DNA of 35,244 bases, from assembly GCA_903887485.1 (NCBI GenBank), contig CAISPV010000091.1:1-35244 (forward strand), given 5' to 3'. Of the stretch, positions 1 through 8,335 are shown piece by piece. The notes below the pieces were generated by a model. The model was given only the letters and a program-made list of their open reading frames with translations, was not told the origin of the DNA and did not search any database. Position 1 is the stretch's first letter. The number at the start of each line of letters is the position of its first letter. The DNA is from an uncultured Desulfobulbaceae bacterium. Lineage in GTDB: Bacteria; Desulfobacterota; Desulfobulbia; Desulfobulbales; Desulfocapsaceae. The position numbers were made by a program, and so were the translations under genes.

Positions 1-43
1 AAATCAGAGCAATGACTGCCAGGAATGAGAAGGCGTACTTCAT
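1..43 (-). CDS. dsrM: DsrM-like membrane subunit, N-terminal fragment cut by window edge
   Basis: Only the first 14 codons are inside the window. They read MKYAFSFLAVIALI, the start of a hydrophobic first membrane helix. A GAGGT ribosome-binding site lies about five bases before the ATG at 43. The identity is inferred: the gene directly upstream on the same strand is an RsbRD N-terminal-domain protein, which commonly precedes dsrM in sulfate-reducing Desulfobacterota. DsrM would be the cytochrome b-like quinone-interacting subunit of the DsrMKJOP complex, which passes electrons toward DsrC-bound sulfur. Any other membrane protein with a hydrophobic N terminus could begin in the same way, so the call depends on the context. 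Confidence 0.5.
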   Translation of the reverse strand, partial: MKYAFSFLAVIALI

Positions 44-115
44 TTCTTACCTCGCTTCAAATTGAACAGTGTTGGAAACCGCCACGGAAGAACCCCCCTT
101 TCCGGCCAGTCCCAG

Positions 116-658
116 TTAATGGTTCTCAACAGTCTTCAGAGACTCCTGAATATTGGTTTTCAGCAAATTCGTCGGACATTTGCTGTCAGTAAGAATATAA
201 TTGCCGCTCTTTATTTCCTGAATCCGAACCTGATACAACCGCTCCCGGCATTGCATATACAGGTCAAAGGCGGCAAGCACGGCAAGATCAACCGCAAACT
301 CAAAATCATACAGATCCTGAACAAGATGACATCGTTCCTTATCTTTGCTCAGAATCTCGCGGGTAATATGCTTGACCGCATGAATCGGCCCGACTGCCAC
401 AGAAGCCGCGAACTCCTGTATGGCGCGAATACGCATAATCTGCTCCAGGGGAGCGACGAACTCTTTGGGATCAGCATTCCTGGCAAGCAGACCGAACAAG
501 GCATCCAAGGCCTCTCGGGTATTACCACCCACAGGATTAGCGAATTTATCCTTTTCTTTTATAAAAAAGGATGAGGATTTATAGGTGGACAAAGTGTATT
601 CAACCCACCTGTCAACAATCTTTTCCCTATAATTTCTAAACGCCTCATCAAGTTTCAT
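116..658 (-). CDS. RsbRD N-terminal (globin-like sensor) domain protein
   Basis: A 180-residue soluble protein made only of an RsbRD_N-type helical domain. The opening segment LDEAFRNYREKIVDRWVEY is typical of this family, in which the domain sits at the N terminus of RsbR-type stressosome proteins. No STAS domain follows, so this is a stand-alone form. Its stop is about 70 bases before the putative dsrM start on the same strand, so the two are probably co-transcribed. The start at 658 is preceded by AGAGGA somewhat far upstream. In sulfate reducers such genes are found beside dsrMKJOP; their function there is not established, and a redox or stress-sensing role is only a guess. Domain call fairly secure, role unknown. 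Confidence 0.72.
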   Translation of the reverse strand: MKLDEAFRNYREKIVDRWVEYTLSTYKSSSFFIKEKDKFANPVGGNTREALDALFGLLARNADPKEFVAPLEQIMRIRAIQEFAASVAVGPIHAVKHITREILSKDKERCHLVQDLYDFEFAVDLAVLAAFDLYMQCRERLYQVRIQEIKSGNYILTDSKCPTNLLKTNIQESLKTVENH

Positions 659-704
659 TCATCACCAGTCCTCTACCATAGGCAGACACTAAACCATCCA
701 TTAA

Positions 705-720
705 ATGAATAGTCATTCAT
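705..720. promoter_or_regulatory. Operator-like palindrome upstream of the RsbRD_N gene
   Basis: ATGAAT-AGTC-ATTCAT is a perfect 6-bp inverted repeat about 50 bases upstream of the RsbRD_N start. Its size and place suit a repressor or activator site for the RsbRD_N-dsrM transcription unit. No convincing -35/-10 pair was found beside it, so this is only a candidate. Confidence 0.3.
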
Positions 721-777
721 AAGCCCCGAGCTTTATCATTTTTTTTTCTGTTAATCAACATTTTTTTAGGTGACGTT

Positions 778-810
778 ATGAAATAAGCAGTGCGTTTTTG
801 CTTATTTCAT
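778..810. repeat. Perfect hairpin 1 between prc and the RsbRD_N gene
   Basis: ATGAAATAAGCA and TGCTTATTTCAT form a perfect 12-bp stem around a 9-base loop (790-798). It lies downstream of prc on the minus strand and could act as a transcription terminator or mRNA-end stabiliser. There is no immediate U-run on that strand, so a classical intrinsic terminator is not certain. Confidence 0.55.
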
Positions 811-830
811 TACAGCACCTTATGCCGCTT

Positions 831-866
831 CAAATAAACAACCAATCGTTTCCGGTTGTTTATTTG
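831..866. repeat. Perfect hairpin 2 between prc and the RsbRD_N gene
   Basis: CAAATAAACAACC and GGTTGTTTATTTG form a perfect 13-bp stem around a 10-base loop. It is 20 bases from hairpin 1 and unrelated to it in sequence. It is the first structure met by transcripts leaving prc (stop at 933-935), so it is the better candidate for the prc 3' end. Confidence 0.55.
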
Positions 867-932
867 AGTGGTGTCTGGCCGACAACATACAAGTGGCCGT
901 TACGAAATAGACACCCTCGATATTACTATCTT

Positions 933-3047
933 TCAATCCCCTTTAGCCATATCCAGCAGCACCCGTTTGGCCTCACCGATATAGGGATCATCTTTCACTT
1001 CCTCCAGCCATTTCAGCCGCTCATCTCCCTTTTTGTCACCTTTTTCCTTCTCTTCATCCATCTCTCCATCGTGGTCCATACGATATTTCCGGTAATAAGA
1101 GCCTATTTTCTTTCTGGCCAGATCGCTCTCTTCACGCTTCTTCTTCATATCAGTCAACTGAAGTGACACCATAGTGTCCTTACTTCGTTCTTCCGCCTTT
1201 TTTGCCTCATCAGCGATAGCCTGCAACCCTGAATCGGACGCAACCCGCTGCTTGCTTGCTGCAATCAGCCGATCCAGATCAATTTTTTTGCCACTATATC
1301 TGACAAAGGGAACGGGCTCCACCTGATCCCAGGGCAAAGAGTAATCAATAAACTGTTCACCGGATTTCAGATATTGAAACAGGCTCGGCAACACGATATC
1401 CGGCTCCACACCCTTATACTGGGTTGACCCGCCATTCACCCGGTAAAACTTCTGAATCGTGACCTTGAGCGCCCCTAAATCATCATAGGTGCGCAGATGC
1501 AAGGAAGGAATATTTTCATTCATATTCACCAGGGTCTGCACCGTTCCCTTGCCGTGGGTGTGCTTGCCGCCGATAATCACCGCCCGTCCATAGTCCTGCA
1601 AGGCCGCCGCCACAATCTCCGAGGCCGAGGCAGAAAACTGATTCACCAGAACCACCAGAGGACCATCATAAACAATCACCGGTTCTTCATCGCTGAGAAT
1701 CCGCTGCTGCCCAGAACTGTTTTTCACCTGGACAACTGGCCCGCGCTTGATAAAAAGACCGGTGGTATCAACAGCATCAACCAGAGAGCCACCCCCATTA
1801 TTGCGCAGATCAAGAATCAGGCCTTTGACTCCCGCCTTCTTCAGATCTTCGATGGCCTTCCTGGTATCATCCGTACAATTCCTGACATCCTTCCCATTCT
1901 TTGTCCCTTCGAAATCACGATAGAAACTGGGAATCATGATGTATCCTATCTTTTCTCCAGCCAGGGTATCAAGAGTCGCCGATTTCACAAATGTCTCTTC
2001 AATCTGGACCACTTCTCTAACCAGAGGAATCACCACCTTCACCCCATCCGGCTTCTTCACGGTCAGACGTACTTCACTCCCTTTGGGACCTCTGATCAAG
2101 CGGACGGCATCTCGCAGGCGCATATCAGTAATTTCCACCGGTTCACCATTTTTCTGGGTTACCTCAAGGATAATGTCCTCCGCTTCCAGCTGCCCCTGTC
2201 TGGCAGAAGCGCTTCCAGGAATAATTGACACTACCTTGATATACCCATCCTCCTCTCGCAGCACCGCCCCAATCCCTTCCAGACTGCCGCGCATGTGGAT
2301 ATCAAAATCTTCCTTATTATCAGGGGGCATATAATCGGTATGTGGATCAAAGGCCCTTGCTACCGCATCAAAATAACGATCGAAGTGATCCTGGACCGTC
2401 TCCTGATGCAGGCGATGAAAGAACTCTTTGGTCTGCTTGGCCACCCTTTCTCTGACCTCCTTCCACAGGAGCGTATCGCTTTTCTTTTCCTTCGCCGTCT
2501 GCTGGTCGGCCAGCGCATCGAGATACCTGGTAAGGATCTGCGCCTTTAACATCTTGCGCCAATATTCCCGTAACCCCTGCAGATCAGTGGCATACGTTAA
2601 TTTTTCCGGATCAATTTCATAGGACTCTTTCTGATCCACATCAATCTCTGCGGCCAGAATCTCGGTCACCATCTTTTCAACCTGTTGGATACGAGCATTC
2701 AAGAGATCAAAACCTTTTTGCGGCAAGGCCTCACTGCCATGCAGCAGCTCATCATCAATCGACTGGGAATAGGTGGTCAGGACATCAACATCCTGTTGCA
2801 GCAGAAAACGCTTCTGAAAATCAAGCTGTTTCAGATAGAGAGCAAAAGCGGCGCGACTTAAGGAATCATCCATCTTCTTGTCGCTAAAATGCATCCCCGG
2901 CAATTGCTTGCTAATCATATAGCCAATCATCTTGTTTCTACCCATGTCCAACGGGGCCTGCCCATTGGCCAACCCTGTATCCAGGGAAGAAAAAAGCAGA
3001 AAGACACCAAAAAAGAAGGAGAAAAAAACAGATGAACAATTTTTCAT
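933..3047 (-). CDS. prc: Tail-specific carboxy-terminal processing protease Prc (S41A)
   Basis: A 704-residue periplasmic protease, the normal length for long Prc/Tsp proteins. An N-terminal signal peptide with a hydrophobic core covers roughly residues 5-27. A Tsp-type N-terminal helical region follows, then a PDZ domain at about 245-345, the S41 protease domain at about 350-555, and a charged C-terminal DUF3340-type region. The catalytic Ser-Lys pair fits S474 in FSASASEI and K500 in HGKGTVQ, with Q504 after it, by analogy with E. coli Tsp S430/K455. It degrades or trims exported proteins with exposed nonpolar C termini. The start at 3047 is kept because it gives a complete signal peptide, although the ribosome-binding site is weak. 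It is divergent from the MazG-like gene. Confidence 0.93.
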   Translation of the reverse strand: MKNCSSVFFSFFFGVFLLFSSLDTGLANGQAPLDMGRNKMIGYMISKQLPGMHFSDKKMDDSLSRAAFALYLKQLDFQKRFLLQQDVDVLTTYSQSIDDELLHGSEALPQKGFDLLNARIQQVEKMVTEILAAEIDVDQKESYEIDPEKLTYATDLQGLREYWRKMLKAQILTRYLDALADQQTAKEKKSDTLLWKEVRERVAKQTKEFFHRLHQETVQDHFDRYFDAVARAFDPHTDYMPPDNKEDFDIHMRGSLEGIGAVLREEDGYIKVVSIIPGSASARQGQLEAEDIILEVTQKNGEPVEITDMRLRDAVRLIRGPKGSEVRLTVKKPDGVKVVIPLVREVVQIEETFVKSATLDTLAGEKIGYIMIPSFYRDFEGTKNGKDVRNCTDDTRKAIEDLKKAGVKGLILDLRNNGGGSLVDAVDTTGLFIKRGPVVQVKNSSGQQRILSDEEPVIVYDGPLVVLVNQFSASASEIVAAALQDYGRAVIIGGKHTHGKGTVQTLVNMNENIPSLHLRTYDDLGALKVTIQKFYRVNGGSTQYKGVEPDIVLPSLFQYLKSGEQFIDYSLPWDQVEPVPFVRYSGKKIDLDRLIAASKQRVASDSGLQAIADEAKKAEERSKDTMVSLQLTDMKKKREESDLARKKIGSYYRKYRMDHDGEMDEEKEKGDKKGDERLKWLEEVKDDPYIGEAKRVLLDMAKGD

Positions 3048-3173
3048 GAAATTATATCCGCTAAAAGGAAAAATGGGTTACTCTCCCCACAATTAATGCT
3101 CCTGAACTGACAGGTGAAAATCAAAAAAATCTACCAGAATCCACCAATAAATACCATTACAAAGACAACTACC

Positions 3174-3479
3174 ATGAAAAAACTGCAGACAAAGCTCACA
3201 CAATTCGTCCGGGAACGGAATTGGGAGCAGTTTCACTCCCCCAAAAATCTGGTGATGGCCCTCAGCGTTGAGACGGCGGAACTAGTGGAGATCTTTCAAT
3301 GGATGGAAGGCCCGGAGAGCAGAACTGTGGATGCGGCCACCCGCGAACATGTTGAAGAGGAGATTGGTGATGTGATGATCTACCTCACCATGCTGGCCAG
3401 CAAGTTTGACCTGGACCCGATTGAGGCGGCCCATAAGAAGATGGTACTGAATGCAAAGAAATATCCTGCTAATCCGTAA
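3174..3479 (+). CDS. MazG-like nucleotide pyrophosphohydrolase
   Basis: A 101-residue all-alpha NTP pyrophosphohydrolase of the MazG/RS21-C6 (dCTPase-like) type, which hydrolyses noncanonical or excess (d)NTPs to NMP and pyrophosphate. The metal-binding acidic motifs are visible: ExxE in SVETAELVEIFQW and the ExxD-type motif in EEEIGDVMIYL. The WEQFHSPKNL segment before them is typical of this short family. The ATG at 3174 is chosen because family homology begins at MKKLQTKL. A GTG at 3114 would add 20 low-complexity residues unlike the family. No strong ribosome-binding site is visible for either start. Confidence 0.82.
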   Translation: MKKLQTKLTQFVRERNWEQFHSPKNLVMALSVETAELVEIFQWMEGPESRTVDAATREHVEEEIGDVMIYLTMLASKFDLDPIEAAHKKMVLNAKKYPANP

Positions 3480-3518
3480 TGTTACGCTCAAGAGCTATCT
3501 TGACATTCTCATCTCTAA

Positions 3519-3539
3519 CTTCCCGTCCTTAAAGGGAAG
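3519..3539. terminator. Small hairpin in the convergent gap after the MazG-like gene
   Basis: CTTCCC and GGGAAG pair around a 9-base loop about 40 bases after the MazG-like stop. The gap lies between converging genes, so the hairpin may end transcription from one side. It lacks a clear T-run. A second small palindrome, GGGA-ATCG-TCCC, lies further on near 3634-3645. No protein-coding signal is seen between 3480 and 3672. Confidence 0.3.
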
Positions 3540-3672
3540 CAGGTGGATTTATCTACAAAATACTCAAGCTAACAGACACACAAAGAGGGGGAAGATAGCA
3601 AATAAATAGCGAAGGCAGGATATGGAAATACGGGAATCGTCCCTAATTTAATTCCAGGTCATTGTTATATAG

Positions 3673-4371
3673 TTACGCCTTTTTTGTTCCCCTTTGGCAA
3701 ACAATTAATATAATAATTAAGGGAACAAAGAACATAAAAAGAAAGAATTTTAAAAGCGCCGGTTCAAAATGAGAGTTCACTTTTAATCTGACGGGAAAAT
3801 AACCACCATAATTAATCAGTATCTTCTCACCTTCCTGAATATGCCAAAAACGTTCATAAAGGAAAGGTGGAATAAAATCGTACTGAACTTGACTCCAAAC
3901 AGCTACCTGTTTGCCGATTGCGGCTTTCATAAGAGTATGTTCACTACGAATAGTACCTCTAAAAATTACTTGTTCTCCATTATCTTTTCGAATAATAATT
4001 CTTTTTTTATACGCGTTCCTACCCTTTGATGCCACCTTCATCAACACGCCTTCCGTTCGATTCATTTCATCCAAGCGATATATTGGCGTTAATAGCTCTA
4101 AACTAGAGCGAAATGCTCCAATCCCTGCCATAATTAAAACGGCAACAAGAAACTTGGTCCACAACTTTTGCATGGCACAAACACCGAGCACCTGCCAAAA
4201 CCAGGTTGCCTGAAGGTATGCCTTGATAGATTCTGGGGTGACTCCAGTTTGAGGACTATTTTCGTTACCAGGTAAAGTTGCACTTTGAGAATCCGGGGTC
4301 ACCGCACTTAATCCCCCTTCAAGAGAACTCCTATCCTCTGTTGATTTTTCGTCCCCTTCTTTATCTATCAT
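3673..4371 (-). CDS. Hypothetical protein with two membrane segments
   Basis: A 232-residue protein that I do not recognise. The first 50 or so residues are polar, rich in Ser, Glu and Gly, and probably disordered. A membrane helix follows at about 73-92 (LVAVLIMAGIGAF). A beta-rich middle of about 110 residues (near 95-200) includes a charged patch around GRNAYKKRIIIRKDNGEQV. A second helix at about 206-226 (FFLFMFFVPLIIILIV) precedes a short basic tail. The layout, with an extracytoplasmic beta domain between two helices, resembles DUF3592-like proteins, but I cannot claim membership. The gene is clearly more AT-rich than its neighbours, which suggests recent acquisition or weak selection. 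Confidence 0.6.
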   Translation of the reverse strand: MIDKEGDEKSTEDRSSLEGGLSAVTPDSQSATLPGNENSPQTGVTPESIKAYLQATWFWQVLGVCAMQKLWTKFLVAVLIMAGIGAFRSSLELLTPIYRLDEMNRTEGVLMKVASKGRNAYKKRIIIRKDNGEQVIFRGTIRSEHTLMKAAIGKQVAVWSQVQYDFIPPFLYERFWHIQEGEKILINYGGYFPVRLKVNSHFEPALLKFFLFMFFVPLIIILIVCQRGTKKA

Positions 4372-4482
4372 GCTTTATTTCTCTGCTCGAATTTTTAGGA
4401 AATCAGGAACACTCCCCGTCTTTCAAGGGTCAACCAATCGTCCTTGTACAGGCCAAAGAGTTGCACCCAGAAAGTGAGGTTC

Positions 4483-6663
4483 TCACTCATCTTGTTTCTC
4501 GACTTCAACCTTCCAGCCCTGGGCGACCAGGAACCCGCGGACGATATGGGCCTGCTCGTACCCCGCCCGGCCATCCATGCCATCCACGATCGGCTTGAGA
4601 CGAAAGAGGCCATGCACCCTGAACAGTTCGGTCATGGCGCTTCGCACGGCCGGATCGACATAACGATCCACATCCAACCCCTTTCCCTGCTGCAGGAGTT
4701 CACCAATATGGGCGGCAATAGTCGAGGGCTTTAACTCCCGTGCGGCGGCAATCTCCTCGATGCTGAGTCCTGCCTCCGCCAGCCGTAAGGTCTCATCAAG
4801 GGTGTGGCCACCTGTTTGTTTCCGGGCAACGGGGGGTGCTGTGACTGGCGCTCCCCCTTTTTCCGCCTGCTGCTGACAGGCCTCCGGGTTATCGGCCAGA
4901 TAGTTTGCGATGGCCGCCAGAAATGGCCTTCCATACCGTTCAAGCTTCATTTGCCCCACCCCGTTGATACCCAGCAGAGCCTCGGGGGTTTGCGGGAAAA
5001 GGCTGCTCATCTGATGCAGGCTCTTATCGGAAAACAAGACATACGGCGGCACCCCGGCCTCCGTCGCCATGTCGCGCCGCAGTTGTTTCAAAACGGCAAA
5101 TAACCGCTCATCGTATAACTGCGACTCAGGCTTATCGCCCTTCTCTGCCAGCATCCGGTGGGTGACGAATCTCGCCCGGCCAAAAAGGACCTCCTCCCCG
5201 GCGGCCGTGATATGCAGCATGGGATAGGGCTCACCTTCACTTTTGAGCAAGTCCTGACTGAGCATGCTGTCAAGAAGCTGCCGCCAAAAACGCTTGCCCT
5301 TATCCCGCCCCACCCCGTAGGTCTTGAGCTGGTCATGACCAAGGGCGCTGATTCGTGCTGTCCTGGCCCCACAGACGATATCAACAATATGGCCGGCGCC
5401 AAAGCGTTGCCCTGTGCGATAGATGGCAGACATGGCCATCTGGGCCTCAGTGCTGGCATCAACGGTTTGCACCCCGTGCGTACAGACATCACAGGCCCCA
5501 CAGTTGTCAGGGACGTACTCCTCATCAAAATAGTGGAGCACTGCCCGCCTCCGGCAGACCGGCTGTTCGGCAAAATTCATCATCCTGTTCAGTTGGGCCA
5601 GACCGGCCTGACGCTCCTGCTCATCCGTCAACTGATCGATAAAAGGCCGCAAGCGGAAATAATCGCCCCGCGAGTAGAGAAGCAGACAGAGGGCAGGCTC
5701 ACCATCCCGGCCGGCCCGGCCCGTTTCCTGGTAATAATTCTCCATGGTTTTGGGCAGATCCCCATGGATCACAAAACGAACATTGGACTTGTCAATCCCC
5801 ATACCGAAGGCGACCGTGGCCACCACCACCTGCACCTCATCCCGGTTAAAGGCCTCCTGATTCTCTTTACGAATCCGGTTATCCAGCCCGGCATGATACG
5901 GCAGGGCCTTGATCCCTTTTTTCTGCAGCCAGACCGCCGTCTTTTCGACATCGGCACGGCTCAGCCGATAGACGATCCCGGCCTCATCGGGATGGGCGCG
6001 AACAACGGCCTCAATCTGGATGTTCACCTGATCCCTGATTTGCACCTGATAAAAAAGATTGGGCCGGTCAAAGGAGGCGCGCGTCATAAGCGGCTGGGTC
6101 AGGGCCAGACGACGGATAATATCCTCCTGCACCTTGTGGGTAGCAGTGGCGGTAAATGCCGTGATCGGCAGGCCAGGCAGTTCCTGCTTCAGGCGGGAGA
6201 GGGCCAGATAATCAGGGCGAAAATCATGACCCCATTCCGAGATGCAGTGGGCCTCATCGACGGCCACAAAGGAAAGAGGCGCCCGCCGCAAACGCTCCAT
6301 AAATCCCGGAAGGGCCATTCGTTCCGGCGAAAGATAAAGCAGATCATACGCGCCCTCCTGCAGACGGGCCAAAACTTCATGCTGCTCGGCGGTGGAGAGG
6401 GTGGAATTAAGCAGACCGGCCTTCATGCCAAAGGCATTGGCGGCATCCACCTGATCTTTCATCAGGGAGATCAAGGGACTGATCACCAGGCAGGTGCCGG
6501 TCATTATTGAGGCTGGCAATTGATAGCAGAGGGATTTCCCGCCACCAGTGGGCATGACCGCAAAGACGTCACGGCCTGCCAGGATGGTTTGGACAATCTC
6601 CTCCTGATTGGCCCGAAAGGTGGAAAAACCAAAGATCCGCTGGAGTTGTTCAGTGTAATTCAA
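4483..6663 (-). CDS. recQ: ATP-dependent DNA helicase RecQ
   Basis: A 3'-5' superfamily 2 helicase of 726 residues acting in recombination and repair. Visible in order: the Q-motif region ([14 protein letters not shown]), Walker A ([14 protein letters not shown]), the DEAH box ([18 protein letters not shown]), motif III (TATAT), the helicase C motif [12 protein letters not shown], and the RecQ zinc cluster (C-17-CxxC-type, ending NCGACDVC). A winged-helix RQC domain, an HRDC domain around [13 protein letters not shown] and a C-terminal helix-turn-helix (HTH_40-like) follow. I chose the TTG at 6663, preceded by CAAGG, because homology begins at [16 protein letters not shown]. The ATG at 6795 would add 44 residues encoded by an inverted-repeat element and seems fortuitous. 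Confidence 0.93.
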   Translation of the reverse strand: MNYTEQLQRIFGFSTFRANQEEIVQTILAGRDVFAVMPTGGGKSLCYQLPASIMTGTCLVISPLISLMKDQVDAANAFGMKAGLLNSTLSTAEQHEVLARLQEGAYDLLYLSPERMALPGFMERLRRAPLSFVAVDEAHCISEWGHDFRPDYLALSRLKQELPGLPITAFTATATHKVQEDIIRRLALTQPLMTRASFDRPNLFYQVQIRDQVNIQIEAVVRAHPDEAGIVYRLSRADVEKTAVWLQKKGIKALPYHAGLDNRIRKENQEAFNRDEVQVVVATVAFGMGIDKSNVRFVIHGDLPKTMENYYQETGRAGRDGEPALCLLLYSRGDYFRLRPFIDQLTDEQERQAGLAQLNRMMNFAEQPVCRRRAVLHYFDEEYVPDNCGACDVCTHGVQTVDASTEAQMAMSAIYRTGQRFGAGHIVDIVCGARTARISALGHDQLKTYGVGRDKGKRFWRQLLDSMLSQDLLKSEGEPYPMLHITAAGEEVLFGRARFVTHRMLAEKGDKPESQLYDERLFAVLKQLRRDMATEAGVPPYVLFSDKSLHQMSSLFPQTPEALLGINGVGQMKLERYGRPFLAAIANYLADNPEACQQQAEKGGAPVTAPPVARKQTGGHTLDETLRLAEAGLSIEEIAAARELKPSTIAAHIGELLQQGKGLDVDRYVDPAVRSAMTELFRVHGLFRLKPIVDGMDGRAGYEQAHIVRGFLVAQGWKVEVEKQDE

Positions 6664-6700
6664 GATTGAACCTTGGAGCTGGCAAAATTTGATGGCGTCA

Positions 6701-6833
6701 CAAAAAGGCCCAAATACTGCGTTGTACCCCAAGGGTACTTCCTTCGGGGCGCGCACATCCTTCGTCACTACGGCGTACCCAAAAGTACGCCTCATTCCTC
6801 AAGATTTGCGCGCCTTGTCTTTGGGCCTTTTTG
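6701..6833. repeat. 133-bp inverted-repeat element with internal hairpins
   Basis: CAAAAAGGCCCAAA at 6701-6714 and TTTGGGCCTTTTTG at 6820-6833 are perfect 14-bp terminal inverted repeats. Inside are a second matched pair (GGCGCGCA at 6748-6755, TGCGCGCC at 6807-6814) and two small hairpins, GTACCC-CAA-GGGTAC at 6724-6738 and GCGTAC-CCAAAA-GTACGC at 6773-6790. It sits between divergent recQ and the RluA-associated gene and encodes no protein. The structure is that of a short non-autonomous intergenic repeat. I believe similar elements recur in Desulfobacterota genomes, but only one copy is visible here. Confidence 0.7.
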
Positions 6834-6921
6834 CTTAGCCATCCGGTTGACAACTTTCTTCGAGACAATAAAGTAAGCTATAAAGTAGAATGGATCGCAT
6901 TCAATCAAGGACAAGGCATTC

Positions 6922-7707
6922 ATGCAACAAAAAAAGAAAACAGAGCAGGAAAGGGTCGCAGGAGGCCCCTGCCTGGATTGCCACAAGGAACATTCGTTTC
7001 AGGAAGGCGATGCCCGCGTCCATTGCCTGGAACTCATGCAATTGCTGGAACAGGAAAAACGGATAGACCTCCTGGCCCAAAGAGGACAAGCTGATCCGCG
7101 GCTGAGCACGGCCAGCCTTTTTGGTGAGGCCCGAGGCAAGATGTTCGGAGTCCTGGTCTGCCGGGCCGCTGACGGCAGTAAACGTGTGCTGCGGGCCTTT
7201 TCCGGCCAGTACAACGGGGTCTGGGAGCTGGATGGCTGGGCGCCACCCCTCTTTCATGTGGAAACATTCACCCGGATCTATGCGGACATTGAACCCCGGA
7301 TCAAGAAAATTGGCAGGATACTCCAAACCACAGATCAACAATCACGCCAATGGACAGACCTGGTTGACCAACGTCGGCAACTCTCCCAACAATGGATGCG
7401 AGATATCCACACCCTTTACACCCTGACCAACTTTCGCGGGCAGCAGCGCCCTTTAGCTGACGCCTTTATCGGCAACGGCGGGATCCCCACCGGCACCGGT
7501 GACTGCTGCGCCCCCAAGTTATTCAATCAGGCGGTCCGAGAGAATCTGACGCCACTCGGTCTGGCCGAATTCTACTGGGGCCGGGAGAATGCATCCCAGA
7601 CCCGCCGACATGGCCAGTTCTACCCATCCTGCGCCGGCAAATGCGCGCCCATCCTTGGTTTCATGCTCTGCGGCCTGGACGAGCTGCGGGAACAGGAAGA
7701 GAAGTAA
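6922..7707 (+). CDS. RluA-associated N-terminal accessory domain as a separate protein
   Basis: A 261-residue protein matching the long N-terminal extension of the roughly 560-residue RluA-family pseudouridine synthases of marine gammaproteobacteria. The matching blocks are the KMFGVLVC strand, the GWAPPLFH segment (GFVPPVFD in those proteins), and the C-terminal run GTGDCCAPKLFNQA, LAEFYWG, HGQFYPSCAGKCAPILGFML. Conserved cysteines (CCAP, SCAGKC, and an N-terminal CLDC before H) suggest metal binding, which is inference. It ends one base before the GTG start of the catalytic RluA gene, so the two products are almost certainly translated together. AAGG precedes the ATG. The domain's function is not known to me; RNA recognition or assembly with the synthase is plausible. 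Confidence 0.78.
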   Translation: MQQKKKTEQERVAGGPCLDCHKEHSFQEGDARVHCLELMQLLEQEKRIDLLAQRGQADPRLSTASLFGEARGKMFGVLVCRAADGSKRVLRAFSGQYNGVWELDGWAPPLFHVETFTRIYADIEPRIKKIGRILQTTDQQSRQWTDLVDQRRQLSQQWMRDIHTLYTLTNFRGQQRPLADAFIGNGGIPTGTGDCCAPKLFNQAVRENLTPLGLAEFYWGRENASQTRRHGQFYPSCAGKCAPILGFMLCGLDELREQEEK

Positions 7708-7708
7708 A

Positions 7709-8335
7709 GTGGAAATTATCGCTATCGACCCCCTGTTTGTGGTGATCAACAAACCCAGCGGCCTCCTCTCTGTACCCGGCAGAGGCTCAGACAGTCAGGA
7801 CTGCGTGGTCAACCGGATCCAGGCGCTGTTCCCTGACTGTATCGACCAGCCGGCCGTACACCGCCTCGACATGGACACCTCCGGCCTGATGGTAGTGGCC
7901 CGGACCAGCGCGGCCCATCGCCATCTTTCCATCCAGTTTGCCGAACGGCTGGTGGACAAGCACTATATCGCCCTGCTGGAGGGGATAGTCTCCCAGCAAA
8001 CAGGTGAGATCGCCCTGCCTTTCCGACTGGATCCTGACAACCGCCCCCACCAGATTTATGACCCGCTGCACGGCAAGATGGGCATCAGCCACTGGCGACT
8101 CATGGCCATCGAAGGAACTCGCAGTCGGGTCGAATTCACCCCCCTGACCGGACGCACCCATCAGCTCCGCCTGCACGCCGCTCACCCCCTGGGGCTCGGA
8201 ATCCCCATTGTCGGGGACCGGCTCTATGGCACGGGAAAACAGCCGGGAGAGCTGCTGCTCCATGCCGCCTGTCTGGCCTTTCAGCACCCGGTATCCGGCC
8301 AGATGATGAGCTCCCATTTACCACCCTCCTTTTAA
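7709..8335 (+). CDS. RluA-family 23S rRNA/tRNA pseudouridine synthase
   Basis: A 208-residue catalytic domain that converts uridine to pseudouridine in structured RNA. The hallmark HRLDMDTSGLMVVAR contains the catalytic Asp (second D of RLDMD). The family opening IIAIDPLFVVINKPSGLLSVPG and the closing TGRTHQLRLHAAHPLGLGIPIVGDRLYG and LHAACLAFQHP blocks are all present. There is no S4 domain, as in RluA itself. I chose the GTG at 7709, with AGGAAGAGA upstream; an in-frame ATG at 7589 would overlap the preceding gene by about 120 bases with unrelated residues. Its partner is the upstream accessory-domain gene. Exact target (the RluA sites 23S U746 and tRNA U32, or others) cannot be decided from sequence. 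Confidence 0.9.
   Translation: MEIIAIDPLFVVINKPSGLLSVPGRGSDSQDCVVNRIQALFPDCIDQPAVHRLDMDTSGLMVVARTSAAHRHLSIQFAERLVDKHYIALLEGIVSQQTGEIALPFRLDPDNRPHQIYDPLHGKMGISHWRLMAIEGTRSRVEFTPLTGRTHQLRLHAAHPLGLGIPIVGDRLYGTGKQPGELLLHAACLAFQHPVSGQMMSSHLPPSF

Noticed and set aside
5158-6510. A 450-codon plus-strand ORF opposite recQ.
   Set aside because: It lies wholly antisense to the clear RecQ helicase and its translation is Pro/His/Gly-rich with no domain; it is a shadow frame in GC-rich DNA.
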